From assembly GCA_010015675.1 (NCBI GenBank), contig ML976982.1, positions 76,612 to 140,611 on the forward strand: a stretch of DNA of 64,000 nucleotides, in the 5' to 3' direction. The notes beneath the pieces are model-generated. The model saw nothing but the letters and a program-made list of their open reading frames with translations. It had not been told where the DNA came from and ran no database searches. This DNA is from Byssothecium circinans. Taxonomy: Eukaryota; Ascomycota; Dothideomycetes; Pleosporales; Massarinaceae. This document shows, in pieces, positions 22,307-35,490 of the stretch. The stretch's first letter is position 1. Each line of letters opens with the position of its first letter. The position numbers were made by a program, and so were the translations under genes.

Positions 22307-23564
22307 TTAGCCGATACCTGTTGAGATTTCACAAAATTTTGCCCCATTTAAAGTCTATATAACTAATTCTTTGCTTCGTTTTTCTTTTCGAAGGAGAATC
22401 CCAACGATCGTCCAGAGTGGGTGGCAGGGCTAAGAATAGCACGTTTCTAGCTCATCCGTCAACCAGACTTCTAGCGTACGGCCCAACCCGAGTGCTGCGC
22501 ATCCATCATTTGGTACATCTCAAGCTTGTTTCTATCGCATCAAGCTGCAATCATAGAAAGGCTTTATTTTCGCACATTGAAGATTAGCAAGTGCCTTTAG
22601 CGCTCGACATCATTCCTTAGTCGTTCCGCCGACTTCCGACGGCGTGTGGGTAACGAAACCTCGAGACATCTAGTTGCATCATTTCAAACCCTCTTCCTCG
22701 AACCCCAGCTCTATTGAACCATCTACATAATGCTACATGTAGCAGGCATCATCATCTGCCGTCATTCTGCGCTACCCACCATCGTCATGTCAGATTCTAT
22801 ACGACTCCACTGCGCAGCTTCGCCAGGCCTGATGTCTACTGAGAGCGGAGAATCACTCTCCGTAGCTTCCTTCACCACCCTGGCCTGGCGATCGCAAACA
22901 CAAACCAGCCCCATCGGCTTCCAGATGTCTCCAAGAACGACTGCTTCTCACATGAGCGCAACACACATAATCAATTTTCGGACTTCGAGCTGAACATCCA
23001 TGGCCGTAGCCCGACGGACCACGTCCAATCGTGACACCCTGGCTCGCAGCTTAGTCCCCTATTGGCTCGTTTTACTACATTGACCTCGATACCCCGATAT
23101 GCGTATACAAGTATAGCATGCTGACCGCAGCCAACTTCCAAGGGCATGCAGAAACTTCTGACCGAGATGGTGCGTCTCGACCTCTGATCAGGGCAATTGT
23201 CTGCAAATCCCTGGTCCAGGAGTTTGGCGTCGTGTGGAAAAGGCAAAAAGAAGCCACTGCCGGGTGTCGCGAGTTTGACTGGGATGACTTGGCTGGAAGC
23301 CCGCGGCTGCGGTCACTTGCATGTTGCTTACGGTTGTCCGGAGGAGGTCATCATGGAGGTTGCGCCGTTGCGGACACTTATATTCTCACAGGTGCCGTGC
23401 ACGGCGTGCAGCTTCCTTGTAACAAATGTCCGGTCTGTAGCCTACTCCGCAGCCTACACTAAGGTGCAACGGACTTTTATCAAGAGCTGGCTCCCCTTAC
23501 AATTACTCTCCCCATTTCCAGCTTCGTGGTTTCAAACTCAGATTGAATACTTGTCGTCGCCACC
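22307..23564. other. Intergenic upstream of the Gag-like gene
   Basis: Contains only short frames (22730-22993, 23118-23462, 23197-23658) with no recognisable protein. A 12-bp palindrome GCTACATGTAGC lies near 22732-22743. I looked for an LTR or a primer-binding site ahead of the Gag-like ORF and saw none. Confidence 0.5.
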
Positions 23565-25496
23565 ATGCCACCAATGCCTTCTCTCCGCCTGCCTGGCGTT
23601 ATGGTACTACGAGCAGAAGCGTCCGGACCAGAATACGCAAGGTGGAGACGAGAAGTGAAGGCTGTATTTACAGCAAAGGGGATTTGGGGTCATTGTGATG
23701 GGTCAATTCCTATGCCGATGCCTGAAGCTGGCCCGAGTTTCTTCTCGCCGGCTGCACCGACAAACCTTCAACCACAGCTGTTGGAGGATAGGAAAGCATG
23801 GACAAAAAAGGACCGCGATGTCAAGACCGACATCTTCATGTCAATATCAGATGATATCAAGCTTGAGGTATTCGAAGTCGGTCCACCGCTACCGCCTGTG
23901 TCTTTGACTGCGCGAGACATGATGGATGCCTTGGATGCGCAATTCGCCGAGTTCAAATTCGAAGACTACCATCACGTCTTCTGTCACTTTCTCAACCTTC
24001 ACATCGACCAGTACGCCTCTATTGACGACTTCAACGCCGAGTTCGCCGCCACCCTAGACGATCTATTGGACCATGGCCATCCGATGTCCAACATTCAAGC
24101 CTGCAGCGCCTACTTCTCCAAACTACGATGTGCACAGAACCCATGGGTAGCTAAGAAGCTGAAAGAGTGGGACAGCCTGGAATTGGAAACACCGATAGAG
24201 CATTTGATGAAGCAATCACCTCCGTGGTCTATCATCCAGCCATTGAACGCGCCAGCCAAGTTCGCCTCATCACCTCACTCGGTGCCAGAATCCATTCCCG
24301 AGGAGCACCTAGAGGACACTCCCCATCACTCCGACAGCGAATACACACCATCGGAACACTCCGTTGCTTCCACCACATCTTCCAAGTCTTCAAATTACTC
24401 GCAGGCGCATCACGGCCATTCGCGCGATATCTCTGTCATGACCACTCGATCCCAAGAAATCACCATCCACGCTTCATTCGAAGATCTTTCAGACATTGGC
24501 GCCTTCCCCCATGTGCCCATGCCTTCACACTCTCACACTCCTATCCCAAAGCGCGTGTCTAGCATGCAAAAGATGACGCTGCTACCACCATCTCCTCCGC
24601 CACTCAACCGCCCCTTGCCTCCCCTCCCTACAAACCGATCGCCCACTCCATCGGAAAGCTCCCGATCCGTCTCACCTATTCCTTCAGTCACTAAATCTAT
24701 CGACTCACGCAAGAGTGGCCGAAGCCGCAAGAAGGTGCAGCTCCCCATCCTGACTCCATCAAGCACTCTCCTCGGCATGGAAGCCATCCATCCCGCATTA
24801 CGCTCGCCCGCGCCAACACCACGCTCAGTCCCAGAAGACGAACAACAAGCACACATCCACCCAGCACTCCGCAGCGTCTCACCAACGCCACCACTGAGAT
24901 CACAAACACCGCAACAATCCTCACCCCCAGCAATCGTCACAACGACAATCACGGTCCCCACACCAGCGCCATCTAACCATATCTCCGAAGCCATGCGTCC
25001 CAGTACCGCGTCGCCAACACTACCAAACTCCCCCTTTTCCGTCTCAACACCACGAATGTCCCTCTTCCCCGCACCACCAACCTCAAACCCGTCTGCCTTT
25101 GAGCTTCAACGCCCCTCCTCCTCGCGCTCAGCAATCCACCCAAACTACGATTCCTTCAGCCTCCAATCCCCACCTCTCCTTCGCATCGACTCGAACAACA
25201 GTTCCACCATCTCTCTCCCTCTCCAAGGCTTCTCCCCTGAAGCCGAGGTCCCAGAGTTCAAGGATACCATGATCACCGAAATCGCGCGGAGGAACACAGG
25301 AACGCCGCCACCGTCCAGCAAACCACTCTCTAAAATCGAGGCTGCGAGGTTGCGCTTCGAAGGTGTGGGTAGTGGGGCTTCGCCGCCGAGGGGATTGAGC
25401 CCGCCGATGACGGAGGACGAGAAGAAGAATCGGAAGAGGAGTTGGAGTATTAAAGCGCGGTTGAGTGCTAGACACGGGATCAAGGAGATTATTTAA
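23565..25496 (+). CDS. Copia-type Gag-like protein with long Pro/Ser-rich tail
   Basis: Intronless, 643 residues, with a strong start context (GCCACCATGC). Residues about 20-215 look like the Gag polypeptide of Ty1/copia retrotransposons (UBN2 / PF14223 pattern): RWRREVKAVFTAKGIWGHCDG, WTKKDRDVKTDIFMSISDD, a Thr-Ala-Arg-Asp pre-helix before MMDALDAQFAEFK, then FLNLHIDQYASIDDFNAEF and TLDDLLDHGHPM. There is no CCHC zinc knuckle, protease, integrase or reverse transcriptase. Residues about 225-600 are disordered and rich in Pro, Ser and Thr with many SP/TP sites, and the C-terminus is basic (KKNRKRSWSIKARLSARHG). The intact frame without flanking LTRs suggests a domesticated gag gene; whether it is expressed is unknown. 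Confidence 0.72.
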   Translation: MPPMPSLRLPGVMVLRAEASGPEYARWRREVKAVFTAKGIWGHCDGSIPMPMPEAGPSFFSPAAPTNLQPQLLEDRKAWTKKDRDVKTDIFMSISDDIKLEVFEVGPPLPPVSLTARDMMDALDAQFAEFKFEDYHHVFCHFLNLHIDQYASIDDFNAEFAATLDDLLDHGHPMSNIQACSAYFSKLRCAQNPWVAKKLKEWDSLELETPIEHLMKQSPPWSIIQPLNAPAKFASSPHSVPESIPEEHLEDTPHHSDSEYTPSEHSVASTTSSKSSNYSQAHHGHSRDISVMTTRSQEITIHASFEDLSDIGAFPHVPMPSHSHTPIPKRVSSMQKMTLLPPSPPPLNRPLPPLPTNRSPTPSESSRSVSPIPSVTKSIDSRKSGRSRKKVQLPILTPSSTLLGMEAIHPALRSPAPTPRSVPEDEQQAHIHPALRSVSPTPPLRSQTPQQSSPPAIVTTTITVPTPAPSNHISEAMRPSTASPTLPNSPFSVSTPRMSLFPAPPTSNPSAFELQRPSSSRSAIHPNYDSFSLQSPPLLRIDSNNSSTISLPLQGFSPEAEVPEFKDTMITEIARRNTGTPPPSSKPLSKIEAARLRFEGVGSGASPPRGLSPPMTEDEKKNRKRSWSIKARLSARHGIKEII

Positions 25497-27349
25497 TCTC
25501 TCCTTTTTATCTTCTACTGCTTGCTTTCGGGTTGTGGTTTTCGGGCGTTTTTTTTTTTTTTGTTGGAGATGGTTGGGTTAACTACAGCGTTGGCGAACGC
25601 TGATGAGTGGGTTTTTCTTCTCTTCTCTTCTCTTCTTTCTTCTTTATGTTCTTGTCTTGCATACTACCCGCTCGCACTACGCGATACCTTTCCTTATCTC
25701 CCCATCTTCCATGTCAATCTCGTTCAGCATCTTTATACCCGCTTCCTGTGGCAGTTAGCGACGGCGTTTCGCTCACTCGGTTTTCTCGATTATTATTCCT
25801 ACCCCCCGGTTTCCATGTCCAGACACTCGCTTTTGGAAGCAGCGATACCCGACATTTTCCCTTCCCCTTCGCCGTTTCGGTACATGTATATATTCCTTCA
25901 CGCGCCACGAGCGTCCGCTTCCTTTTATTTCGATACAGTGCCGTATGGTACGGAACGGAAAGCCTCTCGATTCGCGACGCTCATTCTTGTTTATAACCTT
26001 TATTACCTACCCGTTCATCATTATCGTCATTATCTTTAGACTACTCACGAATGTCGATATGATAATGAACAAATACATAACTACTCTTATAATTTACAAG
26101 CTCACTTGCATCATTCTCGCGTGACGTGTGAGATTTGCTCCCTGGATGACTTAGGGCGAGTCGAGTCGAGTCGACTTCTCTTCTCTTCTCTACTCTACTC
26201 GAATCTACGCCGATGGCCTTTTTTCTCCATCATCTCACAAACCAACTGCCAGCTCAACTTTAATCTCACCCCTCTCTCTGGTCAGCTTCATCACTGATCA
26301 CTCACCCCTCCATGCAACTCACCTCCCCCACCCATAAGATCCGAGACACATGGTCATCACCGCAACTTCCCACTCACTCTCTTTGCCCAAAGCGAACCCA
26401 ACCTACCCACTTCCCGCATCAGCGTCTCCCCCCTCGGTCCCTACCCACTGCCCAGCGGGAGCCAACTACAGCAACAGCTACAGGGCGTTTTCATCTCCGC
26501 TAGAACCTGCCACATGACTTGTACAGTACCTCTCATCACCTCACGTCACTTCACTCCGCTATCCGCACTCCTGTCCACGACTCCTCCAGGCTCCAGCCGA
26601 CGATCTTGACGAACATACGGGCGCTGGAAGCAGCACAGAGAGATTGCCGAAAGCTTGGTAGAGGCGCCGGAAAGGGTAGGTAGGTAGGTAGGTCTTCAAC
26701 TCCGGGTCGAGCCAGGTCGGGGCTGTCCTGGAGTTGGATGGATACCGTATGTGCTGTACCATAATCGACTCCCAACTCCCACGTGGATCGGTGACCGACC
26801 GCGACCGACCGCGACTGACGGCAACGGACTTTTTTCAAACTGGGAAAAATTTGTACCTGCAGATAGATGCATGCACGTGCACATAAGAAAAGGCTGCGGA
26901 GATTCGACATTTAGCACACTTAACCCTATGCAGCCAGCAGTATTTCTACACTTAATCGCCCCACTGTCCAAGGCCCAAGCGCAGCATTGATTATTCTTTC
27001 CCTTTCTCTGGCATGCGTGACGACTACAGTCCGTCTATAAAGGAGAGGGAGAGGGGAAAGATGAAGAGGGATTTGGGCTTTTTGCCCTTTTTGAACCTAT
27101 ATAGTACCCATATCCATAATCCCGCTATCATGTTCCCCAGAAAGATTCGTGTCGTTAAAGGAAATACCCATCGGTGATGGCCGAACAAGTGTTGGATCCC
27201 CGAATCCGAGGGGAAGAAACCTGACAATGGGTTCATAATCAACCCCACACACAACCGATGGTTGGCGACCCACTCAACCCCAACGCAGCTCGCATAAGGG
27301 TCCCTGCAACAAGTGAGCCGAGTACCGAGAGAACCCCGCGAGTAACCGC
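25497..27349. other. Intergenic, pyrimidine-rich and simple repeats
   Basis: A 1.85-kb convergent gap. It holds a T13 tract at 25549-25561, TCTTC-type runs at 25615-25650 and 26180-26200, GAGTC repeats at about 26158-26175, a GGTA tetranucleotide run at 26676-26691 and CGACCGACCG repeats near 26793-26815. The frames inside are products of the low complexity; no gene or RNA is supported. Confidence 0.55.
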
Positions 27350-28859
<1,510 letters not shown>

Positions 28860-29315
28860 GACTACGAGCTCCACACCGCCCTCCAGGCGCTAACCCCGCA
28901 AAAACGCGACCCAAGTCAACTGGTGGTGTACAGGAGAATGGAGGATGGAAATAATATGCTATGCCTCAACTTCTTGAGCACTAGGTTGCGCTCCATATGA
29001 AGCAGCGAACCCGTCTTTTATCACGGACCACTCTTTCGTCATCAGCCGTCTGCCGAGGTATGAATATCTGGGGCTGACAGTGACGTCTGTCCTCTCACAT
29101 GTGCCAGATATCAAACATGAGGAACCATCAGATGGAACTGCTGCATCTCGGCAGTCAGCAAGTTAAACCAAGCCATGGATGCATCAATTCGGTGTCCGCA
29201 TGCATGTGCCACGAGGATTTGATTAACTTGATTGTCCATTATTTCGGCTATTCTTGCATTTCAGTCAGCAGCCTCTCCTCTCGCATGTCCATCTTCACAA
29301 ATACAGCCGAGCAGA
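28860..29315. other. Intergenic, no gene seen
   Basis: Promoter of the aminotransferase and 3' region of UFE1, both on the minus strand. Only shadow frames are present. Confidence 0.5.
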
Positions 29316-30486
29316 CTATATGAACAAGTCCCAAAGGATCAATGTGCTGCAAAACAGGCACGTCGACCAGAAGACCATCTGCGCCGTGCTTTTTCTCTCC
29401 ATCGCCCTCCTCAGCTGCTTGTTTCCGCCCCCCACGTTCTCGGTAGTCAAGTAGGAGTCCTCCACCAAGTGCTCAATATGCTCGGCCTGGAGCTCTAGGT
29501 TGTTCGCAAGCGTCGATTGTAATTCCGAGATCTCTAGCAGCGACTTCTCGGCAGTCCTACACGCATGGTCAGAAAACAATAGCTACAGGCAAACTCATCA
29601 CCTACCGAACTTGGTCCAGATGGTCTTCGTAGTGCTTGAGCAGGTCCTGGTTCTCTTGCGCGAATAGTTGAAGCTGTTCGGCGTCGAGCGTGTTCTCAAT
29701 AGCAAGCGGGTCGGCTTCCTCGATGTGGAAAGTCTTTCCGCGATAGTCGGGTCCTCCATTACTCGCCCCATTCATGCCGCTGTAGTCGTCGGGCACAGGC
29801 ATCGTGCTTCTCGCCTTGTGTAGCATGCTCTTGCTCTTCTCCATCTCGCGCGTGAGCCGTATTTCCATCATGGAGCTCTGGTGGCGCCCACATTCTTCCA
29901 ATGCCCGTTGTAGGGACCATATTATGCTCTCCCGATGCGCCTGGATTGTGTTCGCCTTTGCCTCTTCTTCCTCTTCCTCGGGACTCTTCGCCGTGAAAGC
30001 GCCGCCCGCTGCCCACCGTCCCAAAGCACCCAAACCCTTCCTTGCACGCTTCTTGATCGCTATTGCCTTATCCGCGGCCTGTCGCACTTGCTCTGTATCT
30101 TGGAGGCTCGAGATGGCATAGTTCAGCTCGCGGAGGAGTTGCTTTGCGGAAGCGTCTATGTCGTTTCTTTGGGCATCAGTGAGGTACTTTGCGTCCTTGT
30201 CCGCAACACCTGTGTTGCTGCGCGCAAACTGCTTCCGCCGGGGAGGATGCGCGGTAGAGAGGTAGCTCTGTCGTATTGATCTCAGGTAGGTGTGGAGGTC
30301 AGCAATGTGTTTACGCTGCCATGGTTAGCTGGCTGTTTGGAGGCTACGGAGCGCAACGTGGCCTACAATGCGGTATGCTTCCTTTACGAATTCGTCCAAG
30401 TCTTGTACTCGAAACACATGGGGTTCCACAGGTCGCGCGCCATCATGTGAAGCTAGAATAGTATTGAAGACGGGCGTTATGTCCAT
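29316..30486 (-). CDS. UFE1: Syntaxin-18/Ufe1 ER Q-SNARE
   Basis: The t-SNARE of the endoplasmic reticulum for Golgi-to-ER retrograde fusion. Three exons (30486-30367, 30315-29606, 29556-29316; donors GTAGGC and GTAGGT) give 356 residues. The N-terminus MDITPVFNTILASHDG plus the following helices is the syntaxin-18 N-terminal domain (PF10496). The middle holds QVRQAADKAIAIKKRARK and an acidic run. The Qa-SNARE helix runs from ENTLDAEQLQLFAQEN through HYEDHLDQVRTAEKSLLEISELQ to EHIEHLVEDS, crossing the last intron. A C-terminal membrane anchor (MVFWSTCLFCSTLILWDLFI) leaves almost no lumenal tail, as expected for a tail-anchored SNARE. All three frames must be joined to see the gene. Confidence 0.9.
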
Positions 30487-30981
30487 GGTCGTTGGGGAGT
30501 GGTCAACATTTGGAGGTGGAATTCACGAAATAGTTGGGTATGACGCGGGGTGCACGGACCGTTCTTCCTACCTTTCTTGGGCTTCTTGCATCCCAATGCA
30601 TATGCATCCATCCCCGCGCTCTCTCCCTCTGACATTGACCCTATCTCAGCAATTCTCTTGATGCTGGAGTACTTTGAGAGATCATCGTGTATTGTCGGCC
30701 GCTTGCCTATCCTCTAATGCAGGCAAAATCCGGCGGAACATTCATCCTATCACGACTCTCAAGAGTATGTAAGACTTCAGCCTCGTCATATGATATCGGC
30801 GGACCTCGCCCAAAACCGGCAGAAGCCTGTCTCCAACATCGTGTTTTCCCGAGATCGGCATCGTGCACGAAACAGTACTCTTCTCGTCATTCTATAGATA
30901 TCTTGTTTCCCAACATCTGGCTGTGGCTCCCTAAATATCCTTCATCATGGGAGAGCTCTGTACTCGGCTTTCTTGATAACC
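30487..30981. other. Divergent promoter between UFE1 and the MFS gene
   Basis: About 0.5 kb shared between two divergent starts. It contains only short frames without motifs. Confidence 0.5.
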
Positions 30982-32763
30982 ATGCCATCCGGGGCGAGAC
31001 CACACCAATACGCGAAGAGCGAGGACAGTGTAAAGCAGGGGGCCGAAGCAAGCCTAGATGTTCTTGCCCTTCCGGCGAAGGCTTCATCGACGGAACATGA
31101 TGAGAAGAGCAAGCATTCGCCAATCTCTTCCATCAAGGGAAAATCTGTATCCGTCCTTCATCACACCGAACACAGTGACGGAAACCTGGAGGCCGTGACC
31201 ACCACGCCCAGCCCCCTACCGCCGTACTCTGTCTTCAGCAAGAGGAAGAAGCTCTTCGTTGTGTTTCTTGCAGCATGGGGAGGCTTCTTTTCGCCCTTGT
31301 CCGCAAACATTTACTTCCCAGCTTTAACTACATTGGCCCGCCAGTACAATGTGTCGAGCACACTCATGAATTTGACTCTCACGTCATATATGATCTTTCA
31401 AGGACTTGCACCAACCATCTTCGGCGACCTGGCTGACATGGCGTAAGTCTCCCCTTTTTATCTGACAACTGTACTGATTACGTTGATGTCTAGTGGACGA
31501 AGGCCTGCCTATGCCATTGGCTTCACCATCTATTTCTTTGCCAATATTGGGCTCGCCATTCAAAGCTCCTATACTGCTCTCTTCATCCTCAGATGCCTAC
31601 AAAGCTCTGGCAGTAGTGCCACGATTGCGCTTGCAAACGGTGTAGTCGCAGACATTGCGACGAGTGCAGAGCGTGGTACTTGGATGGGCTATGTCACGAG
31701 CGTTAGTTTGCCCCAGTCGAGCTCCCTGTCTAAAATCTGACAAGTGTAGGGCCCAATGGTCGCCCCAGCTATAGCACCGATCCTAGGAGGCCTATTCGCA
31801 GACTTTATGGGCTGGAGAGCCATCTTTTGGTTCCTTGTGATCATGTCAGGCGTCTACATGATAGCCTTCTTCATCGCCTTTCCCGAGACTGGCCGTAACG
31901 TTGTCGGCAATGGAAGTATACCTCCACAGGGCTGGAACATGTCTCTGTTGGATTATCTCAAGTACCGAAAGGTCTCCAAGACCAACGAGATTGGGCTTAC
32001 ACAGTCAACATCACGAGAAGGACAAGCGGCTCTGGCGCGACCCCGCAAATTACGATTCCCTAATCCACTTGGCACCCTACGCGTCGTCAAGCAAAAAGAT
32101 GCTGGACTTCTGCTCTTCTACAACAGTTTGGTATATACAGCCTTCTACGATGTCATAGGTTCAGCGCCCTATCTGTTTCAAAAGATCTACGGGTTCAGGG
32201 AATTACAGGTCGGTCTTGCATTCATCCCATTCGGTATAGGGGCTCTGCTCGCACCTATGACATCCGGCAAGCTCATGGATGCCAACTATCGTCGTCTCGC
32301 GCGCAAGGGCGGCTTTCCTATTGACAAGAAGCGAGCCAACGACTTGAGAGACTTCCCGGTCGAACGAGCACGCTTACAAGTCGTTGTGCCACAACTCGCT
32401 CTCGGGACGGCTGCGGTCCTGTGCTACGGCTGGATCCTTCAGGTGGAAACCTCACTCGCGGCTCCTCTAGTCATGCACTTCCTGATTGGCCTTTGCCTGA
32501 CAGGCGCCTTCAATTGCATGAGTGTCATGCTCGTTGATTACTATCCGCTTTCTCCCTCTACCGCCACAGCTGCCAACAACCTTGTGAGGTGCCTCATGGG
32601 CGCGGGCGGAACAGCCATCATCAACATCATGATTGAGACAATGGGAAGAGGGTGGTGTTTCACATTCATTGCAGGCGTCATTGCGGCCATGTCTCCTAGC
32701 CTTTGGGTCTTGCTGAAATGGGGTCCAAAATGGAGAGAGGACCGGAGAGTTCTGAATGCTTGA
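30982..32763 (+). CDS. MFS drug:H+ antiporter, DHA1 (Qdr-like) family
   Basis: Three exons (30982-31442, 31494-31701, 31750-32763) with GTAAGT and GTTAGT donors give 560 residues. The ATG at 30982 is the first real one. A hydrophilic N-terminus of about 85 residues precedes 12 predicted TM helices. TM1 covers KLFVVFLAAWGGFFSPLSANIYFPAL, the usual DHA1 start; TM2 follows at NLTLTSYMIFQGLAPTIFGDLAD. The A-like motif GGRRPAYAIGF is made by the first splice. Motif C-like GPMVAPAIAPILGG sits at the start of exon 3 in TM5, where DHA1 exporters carry it. A central cytosolic loop (KYRKVSKTNEIG...) and an ARKGGFPIDKKRANDLRDFPVERAR loop match Qdr-type transporters. It likely exports toxic compounds or metabolites; the substrate cannot be read from sequence. 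Confidence 0.9.
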
Positions 32764-33911
32764 TTCGAAAGTCCGCGCGGAACATTCGACATGCAATATT
32801 ACGTCAAGAGTCGTTGCGATGCTTCGCTAGGCCTGAGTTGTGGAAAAAGATTGCAAGACGGTACTCGAATCACGCCTACATATCTGCAGCAGTCGCTCTC
32901 CAACATTGGCATTGGGATTGGGTGGATGCTATTTACGCTGCGAGTATGGCGTTCAGCTCCACAAAAGCAATCGCCCCATCATACCAGCTCAGCGGTTCCC
33001 CCGGCTCTAGTCTTACTTACACAACATTCACATTGTGCAACCGGCTGCATGCTGATGGTTTCATCCACAGGTTGCAGCCGTAACATGTGTTGTGGTATTT
33101 TAATGAAGCATCGAACGACCTTTTATAGTCATGCATCTTATCAGCAGTTACTCGAGAGTCCGAAGTCAATATTATCAATAATTTCGTCACTGAAAGAGGC
33201 AGTCTAACAAGTTTTCGCCCATTTTACACTGACCTGCGGCCGGACCCGTGTGTGCATGTACAAGTACGAACCTATTTTTAGAACGAGAACGTGGATGCGC
33301 AACCGTCTTAGTATCCAATAACGCTGCACGCTTAGGCTTTCCTTTTTTTTTTCTGGAGGTCTTACCAAATCATTTGCCTCGTTATAACGTAGCTGTATAG
33401 AGCACATAGGATACCATTGGCTATGTATACATATGTAGGGCAGACCATTTTAGTCAGCTGACTCACTACTGGACGAGGCAAACCAATAACCTAGACAGGT
33501 CTCCTGATGGTCACCTGGATCCTCCATCGTGAAGAGTCGGGAGTCCTTTCCGCACGTTTGGAGAACCGGGGCTGTGGATTGGATTGGTTGTTTTCCAATG
33601 TGGCGGAATCGAGGCGCGAGTCTGTGTCTCGCGAGTGCGGCTGAGGAGGATTATACTGAGAAGTCACAGGATGACTGGAGGAGGCAAAATGAATGATGGC
33701 AAGAGGTCTGACCGCTAGAATCGATGACAGGTTACGGTGAGTCGGATCGGTATTTAAGAAGGTGCGGTGTCGTTCTTTGCTACTTCTCTCTACCTTTACC
33801 AACCGCGGCACTCACCCATCGATTCCATCTCTACCCTTCTCAAAACACCAACAACAAACACACCAACCCAGCCCACTCCGCCCCAAGCCTGCCCATACAA
33901 CCATCATCACC
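32764..33911. other. Intergenic, no gene seen
   Basis: A 1.1-kb region before the secreted-protein gene. It includes a T10 run near 33343-33352 and a CA-rich leader just before 33912. No motif-bearing ORF. Confidence 0.5.
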
Positions 33912-34538
33912 ATGTTCATCCGCCCGCTAATCACTCTCCTCCTCCCAACCCTCCTCCTCGCAGCCCCCCTCGCCCCCCGCGCCGATGACTGCGTCCCAAC
34001 CATCTACACCATCAACGAGTACACCTTCACCACGGGCGCGAACTCCACCAATCCAGCCGTTCACTTCTACTTCATCCCCACATACACCAACCCCTCCATC
34101 ATCACGGACCCGTCCCTCATCACCACCGGCGGCTCGAGCTGCGGAGCAAATGCCGCGACGTTGGACACGTTTCCTACGGAGAGCGAGTGCTCGACTGGTC
34201 GTGCGAATTTGATCTGGGACCTGAGGAATCGGGTGGATCGGGCGGAGATTCAGATTATTCATGGGTGGGGGTGTAATGCGTAAGTATTTTTCCCTTTTCT
34301 TTTAGTGTTGCGTGGCGAGCGCGGAGATAGAAGAGGTGGGCTAGAGAAACGGGGAGTTGGTAAGAGATGCTAATGGTGAGGATATAGGCAATCATGGATT
34401 TCATCTACGCCTGTCAAGATCGACCCGATTAACTGCAATACTGCAGCTGATGGCAGTGTGACATGCTCGAGTGCGTCGCAGCAAGTCACGCCGCAGAATG
34501 TTCGCCGGATCTGCTCGACACCTACGTGTCCGGAGTAG
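33912..34538 (+). CDS. Small Cys-rich secreted protein, unknown family
   Basis: Two exons (33912-34279, 34388-34538; GTAAGT..ATATAG) join in phase 2 to give 172 residues. Residues 1-18 are a strong signal peptide (MFIRPLITLLLPTLLLAA), and an Arg (PLAPRA) may mark a pro-site. The mature part is about 148 residues with eight cysteines (DDC, SSC, SEC, GWGC, INC, VTC, RIC, PTC), an even number fitting four disulfides, and one N-glycosylation site (NST). It ends in CPE. The size, Cys content and position next to a decayed, AT-rich region are typical of fungal effector candidates or apoplastic proteins. I do not recognise the fold; AA1-like proteins are an alternative but their spacing was not convincing. 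Confidence 0.72.
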
Positions 34539-34684
34539 GTTCTTGCGACGAGTTGAGTTGAGGCGAGTCGAGACCTGATGGAAGGGTTCTTTGGCCGTGG
34601 TAGCATTGCCAGGCTTGCCGGCAGCTATCCACGGAAAATAGCTCAGGGAGCGGGTTATATATTTGTCCTGATTAATACATAATC

Positions 34685-35345
34685 TCAATCACAATTCAAC
34701 TCGATGCCTACCCCCTTCGAACTAATATCTAACAGGTTCATATCGGTCTTTGCAAATTCACACCATAACTTCCCAGCACTCTGATAATAGAACACACGAA
34801 GCCAAGGAAACCGGCCCAATACACCGCAAACATAACCCCAAGCCTGCGGGTCCCGCAACCCACGTATCTGACCCACCATCCCAGCCAGCTATAGGAATGA
34901 TCCCGCATATCCATAATCGTCACACAGCCCACAAACAACGCCCACAGGAAAAGCTCACCATTGCGCTCCATCATTGCGGAGCAGGCTTGGAGTGTGCACC
35001 TGAGATGGTCCGCCAGAAGTACGTATTTCGCTTGGTTGTGTCCGTACTCTGGCATCAAAGTCGTCATGATGGCGACGAGACTCAGGTGGACGAGGTTATC
35101 AAGTGGTTCGAGAGTTCTTGGTCAGCCTAAAGGGGCGAAGTTGACGAGTGCGTGCGGACGTCGGTGTACGGATTCTGCGTAGTCTGTTGGTGCAAATTTA
35201 TTGTTTTCTTTCACGGCATAGAGGCGGTGGGTGAAGCATGTGATGTCGAAGAGGAAGGTGAGGAAGGCTGGACCGAGGTCCCGATAGAGATCTTCTTGCC
35301 TACATATCGATGATGTCGGAGCTGGGGTTCTGTGGGCCTTCTGAG
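34685..35345 (-). pseudogene. Decayed C-terminus of a fungal transcription factor (DUF3468/Fungal_trans_2 type)
   Basis: On the minus strand a continuous homology-like segment runs QEDLYRDLGPAFLTFLFD, then VNFAPLG, an in-frame TGA (near 35130), then LEPLDNLVHLSLVAIMTTLMPEYG and ELFLWALFVGCVTI. A frameshift near 34880 leads into the other frame: MVGQIRGLRDPQAWGYV and GRFPWLRVFYYQSAGKLW. This order (loop before the helix pair, FLWALFVG, WF/MV..QI, L.RFPW..) is the C-terminal end of Zn2Cys6 regulators with a Fungal_trans_2 domain. The Zn2Cys6 domain and N-terminal half are absent, and the homology ends near a C22A21 tract. One stop plus one frameshift mark it as a pseudogene. The family call rests on remembered patterns. 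Confidence 0.6.
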
Positions 35346-35447
35346 AGGTAAACGGCGGGATTTATGTCTTTATGTCCAGACGGAAATGCATCGGCCCACC
35401 GTCCTGAAGCGCGAATTCAGCATCTAACCTATCAATACATCAGCCTG

Positions 35448-35448
35448 C

Positions 35449-35479
<31 letters not shown>

Positions 35480-35490
35480 AAAAAAAAAAA
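35448..35490. repeat. C22-A21 homopolymer junction
   Basis: Twenty-two C residues (35448-35469) run directly into twenty-one A residues (35470-35490). The tract lies between the decayed regulator and the AT-rich island, so it may mark a rearrangement or insertion border. Homopolymers of this length are also prone to sequencing or assembly error. Confidence 0.9.

Noticed and set aside
33762..34283. 173-codon frame starting upstream of the secreted protein
   Set aside because: It is the same frame as the secreted protein. The internal ATG at 33912 begins a clear signal peptide, so the upstream part is 5'UTR.
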